This document shows positions 35,621 through 39,174 of a DNA stretch of 39,174 bases, in pieces. The DNA comes from JBBSMX01 sp038232935 (GTDB lineage: Bacteria; Bacteroidota; Rhodothermia; Rhodothermales; JANQRZ01): positions 1 to 39,174 of the forward strand of contig JBBSMX010000024.1 in NCBI GenBank assembly GCA_038232935.1, read 5' to 3'. Made by a program: the position numbers and the translations under genes. The first letter of the stretch is position 1, and every line of letters begins with the position of its first letter. The notes beneath the pieces are model-generated. The model made no database searches, was not told where the DNA came from, and was given only the letters and a program-made list of their open reading frames with translations.

Positions 35621-36160
35621 CTAGTTTTCAGCTTCCGATTTCTCGGAGATCGTCTTGATCGCACCAACGAGGTTCGAGCCCTGCGCCTGAAGCGCGCCGA
35701 CTACGTTCGTCATCGGAGACAGGAGGAGCCCGATGATGTCGCCGATGAGTTCGTCCTTGCTCTTGAGCGCCGCGAGGACATCGAGGGCGTCTGGGCCGAA
35801 GAACGCGCCGTCCACGTAGGCCCCCTTCAGCTTCGGGATCTCGATCTTCTCTCCTTCGAGGAACTTCTTGATGACCTTGGCCGGGGTGGCCGGATCATTC
35901 GTGAAGGCTACGGCCGTCGGACCGCCCAGGTGATCGTAGAGATCGGAGTAATCGACATCGAGACCCTCCATCGCGCGACGGAGGAGGGTGTTCTTGAGCA
36001 CCTTGTAGCGGACGTCGGCCTTGAAGAAGGCGCTGCGGAGGGTGTTCGCCTGACCCACACTGAGGCCCGCATAATCGGTGAGGTACACGGTGCTGACGCT
36101 CTGGAGGTCTTCCGCAATCGCCGCGACCGCGTCCTGCTTTTGTGCTTTCGTAAGTGGCAT
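35621..36160 (-). CDS. rplJ: Ribosomal protein uL10
   Basis: 179 residues. N-terminal rRNA-binding domain (MPLTKAQKQDAVAAIAEDLQ, TVYLTDYAGLSVGQ, RYKVLKNTLLRRAME) and a C-terminal helix (about 145-170) that binds L12 dimers. It lies 36 bases after rplA, so there is little room for the long L10-binding leader seen in E. coli. Autoregulation may differ here or act elsewhere. Confidence 0.97.
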   Translation of the reverse strand: MPLTKAQKQDAVAAIAEDLQSVSTVYLTDYAGLSVGQANTLRSAFFKADVRYKVLKNTLLRRAMEGLDVDYSDLYDHLGGPTAVAFTNDPATPAKVIKKFLEGEKIEIPKLKGAYVDGAFFGPDALDVLAALKSKDELIGDIIGLLLSPMTNVVGALQAQGSNLVGAIKTISEKSEAEN

Positions 36161-36196
36161 GATTCAGCAAGTCTGAGGGTTCGTGTGCCGGATTCG

Positions 36197-36919
36197 TTAT
36201 CGCGCCGCGCCAACGGCGGCATTGCGGTCCACCGGCACGGGCGGGCCCATCGTGGTCGAGAGCGTGATCGAGCGCATGTAGACGCCTTTCGCGGAGGCCG
36301 GCCGCAGCCGGAGGATCTCCTTGACAAAGGCCTCGGCGTTCTCCTTGATCTGCTCCTCGGAGAACGAAGACTTGCCGATCGACGTGTGGAGGTTGCCGAA
36401 CTTGTCGACGCGGAACTCGATCCGGCCGGCCTTGACGGCCGTAACCGCCTCGGCGATGTCGTTCGTGACCGTCCCGCTCTTGGGGTTCGGCATCAGCCCG
36501 CGCGGGCCGAGGACCCGGCCGAGCCGGCCGATCTTCGGCATCACGCTCGGCGTGGCGATGAGGACGTCGAAGTCGAGGAAGCCTTGGTTCTGGATCTGCT
36601 CGACGTAGTCATCGAGTCCGGCCAGGTCGGCCCCGGCGTCGAGCGCCTCCTGCTGACGGCCTTCTTCGGCGAGGACGAGCACGCGAACGGTCTTGCCGGT
36701 CCCGTGCGGAAGCGCGACGGAGCCGCGCACCATCTGTTCCGCGTGCCGGGGATCGACGCCGAGCCGGAGGTCGATGTCGATGGACTCGTCGAACTTCGCC
36801 TTCGCGGACTGCTTGATGAGACCGGCTGCCTCTTCGATCGAGAACGTGCCGCCGTTGCCGTCGGCCGCCTCGCTGATCAGTTTCTGCGCCTCGCGATAGC
36901 GCTTTCCTTTCTTAGCCAT
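36197..36919 (-). CDS. rplA: Ribosomal protein uL1
   Basis: 240 residues with the L1 signature region (VLGPRGLMPNPKSGTVT, about 123-140), VDKFGNLHTSIGKSSF, and the conserved C-terminal SITLSTTMGPPVPVD. It forms the L1 stalk on the large subunit and in many bacteria also represses its own mRNA. It follows rplK after a 130-base spacer with overlapping dyads, which is long for an rplK-rplA junction. Confidence 0.97.
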   Translation of the reverse strand: MAKKGKRYREAQKLISEAADGNGGTFSIEEAAGLIKQSAKAKFDESIDIDLRLGVDPRHAEQMVRGSVALPHGTGKTVRVLVLAEEGRQQEALDAGADLAGLDDYVEQIQNQGFLDFDVLIATPSVMPKIGRLGRVLGPRGLMPNPKSGTVTNDIAEAVTAVKAGRIEFRVDKFGNLHTSIGKSSFSEEQIKENAEAFVKEILRLRPASAKGVYMRSITLSTTMGPPVPVDRNAAVGAAR

Positions 36920-36976
36920 GCGATTGGAGTGCTGTGCGGTGCAAACGCCGAGCGATATCGGCTCCCGCGGGTTTAT

Positions 36977-37048
36977 GTGTGGACGTGTGATCGTATGGAC
37001 GGTTGAACGTGCGTTTGATCACACGGTCGACCCTCCATACCCCCACAC
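36977..37048 (-). promoter_or_regulatory. Overlapping, mutually exclusive dyads in the rplK-rplA spacer
   Basis: Arms CGTGTGATC (36984-36992) and GATCACACG (37017-37025) pair over 9 bp. Arms GTATGGA (36993-36999) and TCCATAC (37034-37040), together with GTGTGG (36977-36982) and CCACAC (37043-37048), form a second structure that crosses the first. Either an alternative fold or a pseudoknot is implied. It lies between the rplK stop and the rplA start and could regulate rplA translation or transcription. Confidence 0.45.
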
Positions 37049-37049
37049 C

Positions 37050-37484
37050 TTAGACCGGCGCGCCGCTGACGGTGATACCCATCGAGCGAGCGGTGCCTGC
37101 AATCATGAGAGCGGCCTGATCGATGGTGTGCGCGTTGAGGTCTTCCATCTTCTGCTCGGCGATCTCTTTGCACTGGTCCCACGTCACCTTGCCGACCTTC
37201 TCTCGGAGCGGGTCGCCCGCACCTTTCTGGAGGTTCGCCGCCTTCTTCAGGAGCACCGCCGCTGGCGGGCTCTTGACGATGAAGGAGAAGCTCTTATCGG
37301 CGAAGACCGTGATGACCACGGGGAGGACGAGCCCCATCCGTTCCTGCGTCTGAGCGTTGAACGCCTTGCAGAACTCCATGATGTTGACGCCCTTCTGGCC
37401 GAGGGCCGGGCCAATCGGCGGGGCTGGACTGGCCTGGCCTGCCTTGATCTGCAGCTTGATGTAGCCGTCTATTTTCTTTGCCAT
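37050..37484 (-). CDS. rplK: Ribosomal protein uL11
   Basis: 144 residues from the ATG at 37484; six extra upstream codons from another ATG are not family-like. The N-terminal KKIDGYIKLQIKAGQASPAPPIGPALGQKGVNIMEFCKAFN is the conserved L11 start, containing the thiostrepton- and RelA-related domain. The C-terminal rRNA-binding part ends with AGTARSMGITVSG. It is preceded by a 155-base leader with a hairpin. Confidence 0.97.
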   Translation of the reverse strand: MAKKIDGYIKLQIKAGQASPAPPIGPALGQKGVNIMEFCKAFNAQTQERMGLVLPVVITVFADKSFSFIVKSPPAAVLLKKAANLQKGAGDPLREKVGKVTWDQCKEIAEQKMEDLNAHTIDQAALMIAGTARSMGITVSGAPV

Positions 37485-37504
37485 AGTCGGTGTGCGGTAC
37501 AAGC

Positions 37505-37529
37505 GCCGGGACCCTGAGGCTGGTCCGGC
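37505..37529 (-). other. Hairpin in the rplK leader
   Basis: GCCGG and ACC pair with GGT and CCGGC (one bulged base, 8-base loop), 21 bases upstream of the rplK start. It is a candidate site for L1 autoregulation by position only; no sequence match to an L1 site was established. Confidence 0.35.
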
Positions 37530-37639
37530 TCCCGCTCTAAATCTTAAGGGTGATAGAACGTGGCCGAGCCCATGTTTAAGGACGAGCGACCGCCTGGTTT
37601 CCGCTTCGCGGAGGCTTCACAGCTCCGCTCCCGTCGTGG

Positions 37640-38197
37640 CTATGCCTCGTGCTCGACCTGGAGGTAGTCCAGTTCGAGCGGCGTCTTCCGGCCGAAGATC
37701 GAGACCATCACGCGGACCTTCATCTTGTCGGGGTAGACCTCCTCGACGAAGCCGGAGAAATTGTTAAACGGGCCGTCCACGACCTTCACGGCATCGCCTC
37801 CCTTGAACGGCATCTCGGGCTGCTCGCCGGCAGCGGCCGTCTCTTCGACGCGGCCGAGGATCCGATTGACTTCGTCGGGGCGGAGCGGCGTTGGCTCGTC
37901 GCCGGTCGAGAGGAAGCCGATGACCGAAGGGAGCGCCGAGATGATGTCGCTGAGATAGGGATCGAGATAGGCCTCGACGAGGAGGTAGCCGGGGAAGAAC
38001 GTCTTCTCGCGCGTGCGTTTCTTGCCACCACGCATCTCGAAGACGGTCTCGGTCGGGATCAGGACCTCGCTGATGCGGTCCTGGAATCCTTTGAGCTCCA
38101 GTTCGTTCTGGATGGCCTCTTTGACCTTCTTCTCGTGGCCGGAAAACGTCCGTAACACGTACCACTTGCGGATGCCTTCCTGCGTCTTCTTAACCAT
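37640..38197 (-). CDS. nusG: Transcription termination/antitermination factor NusG
   Basis: 185 residues from the ATG at 38197; an ATG 12 codons upstream is less likely. The NGN domain starts with KWYVLRTFSGHEKKVKEAIQNELE, followed by the TFFPGYLLVEAYL region that contacts polymerase. The C-terminal KOW domain has FKGGDAVKVVDGPFNNFSGFVEEV (about 125-148). It couples RNA polymerase to the ribosome or Rho. It sits between secE and rplK as in most bacteria. Confidence 0.97.
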   Translation of the reverse strand: MVKKTQEGIRKWYVLRTFSGHEKKVKEAIQNELELKGFQDRISEVLIPTETVFEMRGGKKRTREKTFFPGYLLVEAYLDPYLSDIISALPSVIGFLSTGDEPTPLRPDEVNRILGRVEETAAAGEQPEMPFKGGDAVKVVDGPFNNFSGFVEEVYPDKMKVRVMVSIFGRKTPLELDYLQVEHEA

Positions 38198-38274
38198 GAT
38201 TGCTGTCCTTCGCCAATGATCGGGGGAGCACACCGCTCAACCGCGCGGCGTAGCCGGTCGGGCTTAGCCGACGC

Positions 38275-38463
38275 CTAGCCATAGATGAACTGGAGGATCT
38301 GACTGATCCCTTTGTCCGCAAAAAAGATGAACAGCGCCAAGATGAACGAGGCGATGAGCGTCAGGCTGGTGTTGCTGACGAGCTCTTTCTGCTTCGGCCA
38401 GTGCACCTTGTTCATCTCCTTGACGACTTCCTGGATGTAGCCTGTTCCTTTGTTGTCTGCCAT
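38275..38463 (-). CDS. secE: Preprotein translocase subunit SecE
   Basis: 62 residues, the short single-span form. A conserved amphipathic helix (YIQEVVKEMNKVHWPKQKEL) with the WP motif precedes one membrane segment (about 32-52, LIASFILALFIFFADKGI). It clamps SecY in the Sec translocon. It lies 77 bases upstream of nusG. Between it and its usual neighbour tRNA-Trp an HNH gene is present. Confidence 0.95.
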   Translation of the reverse strand: MADNKGTGYIQEVVKEMNKVHWPKQKELVSNTSLTLIASFILALFIFFADKGISQILQFIYG

Positions 38464-38525
38464 AGCGCTTCGCGTTTCGCGTACTGGTAAGGGCCGACCC
38501 GGCCTGGTAGCACGGGCGGCAGGAC

Positions 38526-38876
38526 TTAGTCCTGCTGGGTTTTAGTTTTCCAATGTCGCTTGCGATGACAATTGGCGCAGAGCACGACACATTCACGTCC
38601 GAGGTATGCGGCTAAGCGAGACCAACCCCACCCATTTCGCCAAACCAAGTTGTATACACGGAGGTTGGGATCACTATCGCACAGCTCTTCGAGGTGATGA
38701 TAGTCCAGAATGGCTGGGTGGTTCTCGCCACAATCGGCACACCCTCTGCTCGCTTTATACGTTTGAAGCTTCTCACTCAACCGTCGCTTCCGCTCGACCA
38801 CCTTGGTCTTTGCGTGTTCGCGGTTCCGTTCGTACCACCGGCGTCTAGCTGCCTTGACCTTCTCCGGGGCTCGCAT
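38526..38876 (-). CDS. HNH-type endonuclease-like protein, stand-alone
   Basis: 116 residues from the ATG at 38876; the longer frame to 39002 would run over the tRNA gene and is rejected. A basic helical N-terminal part (about 1-42) is followed by a compact HNH-like zinc domain: CADC at 46-49, DYHH at 58-61 and CANCHRKRH at 100-108, the usual C-x2-C...H-H...C-x2-C-H pattern. It may nick or cut DNA; the target is unknown. It sits between tRNA-Trp and secE, which are normally adjacent, so it looks like a small acquired or selfish gene (a homing-type enzyme without an intron). The AT content is somewhat higher than in the flanking genes. Confidence 0.75.
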   Translation of the reverse strand: MRAPEKVKAARRRWYERNREHAKTKVVERKRRLSEKLQTYKASRGCADCGENHPAILDYHHLEELCDSDPNLRVYNLVWRNGWGWSRLAAYLGRECVVLCANCHRKRHWKTKTQQD

Positions 38877-38895
38877 TCCAAATGCTTTGGATAAG

Positions 38896-38968
<73 letters not shown>

Positions 38969-38972
38969 GTAC

Positions 38973-39026
38973 CGAGTTCCGAATGGCGCGTGTTGCTCCC
39001 ACTCGCCGTTCGTCACTCGGAACTCG
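38973..39026 (-). other. Inverted repeat between tuf and tRNA-Trp
   Basis: CGAGTTCCGA (38973-38982) and TCGGAACTCG (39017-39026) are perfect 10-base complements, with further partial pairing inside (ATGGCG/CGCCGT). There is no T-tract. Likely uses are RNA processing between the tuf mRNA and the tRNA, or a dispersed palindromic repeat. Confidence 0.45.
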
Positions 39027-39033
39027 AAGTTCA

Positions 39034-39174
39034 TTAGTCGAGGATGTTGGTGACGACGCCGGCCCCGACGGTCCGCCCCCCCTCCCGGATCGCGAAGCGC
39101 AGCCCCTGCTCCATCGCCACCGGCACGATCAGCTTCACCCGGAACTGCGTGTTGTCCCCCGGCATCACCATCTC
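39034..39174 (-). CDS. tuf: Elongation factor Tu, C-terminal 46 residues (runs off the window)
   Basis: The minus strand encodes EMVMPGDNTQFRVKLIVPVA followed by MEQGLRFAIREGGRTVGAGV and VTNILD, the conserved end of EF-Tu domain III, with a TAA stop at 39036-39034. The rest lies beyond the window. EF-Tu delivers aminoacyl-tRNA to the ribosome. Its place upstream of tRNA-Trp and secE is the common bacterial order. Confidence 0.97.
   Translation of the reverse strand, partial: EMVMPGDNTQFRVKLIVPVAMEQGLRFAIREGGRTVGAGVVTNILD

Overview
The window is GC-rich (lower only in a few intergenic stretches). It looks like a chromosome segment from a marine-type member of the Rhodothermota (Rhodothermales / Rubricoccaceae-like Bacteroidota relatives). 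The evidence is a secreted protein with a T9SS-type C-terminal sorting tail, a DUF5916 outer-membrane-type protein, mostly SD-less starts, and the conserved tuf-tRNA-Trp-secE-nusG-rplKAJL-rpoBC block. Nearly everything is on the minus strand. The plus-strand exceptions are pepT, a small membrane protein and a sorting-tail gene with its remnant. The taxonomic call is an inference from gene content.

Layout by position: 1-132 holds the 5' end of an IS200/IS605 transposase and a probable left-end hairpin. 412-3117 is a DUF5916/CBM9-like protein. 3180-6330 is a BlaR1/BlaI-type pair (an M56 protease-sensor with an unusual DUF4097-like outer domain, plus its repressor), with two 18-bp dyads flanking a promoter. 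6539-9944 encodes a 2,4-dienoyl-CoA-reductase-like SDR and a long FadE acyl-CoA dehydrogenase. 10212-14675 holds two operons of stress-type proteins (PRC-barrel, DUF2382/YsnF, and small membrane-anchored proteins with a likely OB-fold). Three of these carry the same C-terminal Tyr-rich module. 14866-20007 is a beta-oxidation operon (acyl-CoA dehydrogenase, FadN-type fusion, thiolase). 20190-22785 encodes FadD and a TetR repressor. 22905-24382 holds pepT and a small membrane protein. 24428-26759 is a region bounded by two direct copies of the rpoC 3' end. 26620-39174 is the rpoC-rpoB-rplL-rplJ-rplA-rplK-nusG-secE-(HNH)-tRNA-Trp-tuf housekeeping block.

How the parts work together: FadD activates fatty acids. 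FadE and the second dehydrogenase oxidise the acyl-CoA. FadN hydrates and oxidises it again, FadA cleaves it, and the DECR-like SDR handles unsaturated chains. A shared palindrome, TTWACA-SY-GTTAR, occurs at the TetR gene's own promoter, upstream of the ACAD-fadN-fadA operon, and twice upstream of fadE. This suggests one TetR-type repressor controls the set.

The most unusual structure is a second, truncated copy of the last 45 codons of rpoC plus its terminator, 2.1 kb from the intact gene and in the same orientation. Its differences are mostly synonymous (14 base changes, only 2 amino-acid changes). This pattern fits an insertion or recombination that brought in an rpoC 3' end from a diverged lineage and left the displaced original behind. 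It does not look like a neutrally decaying in-genome duplication.
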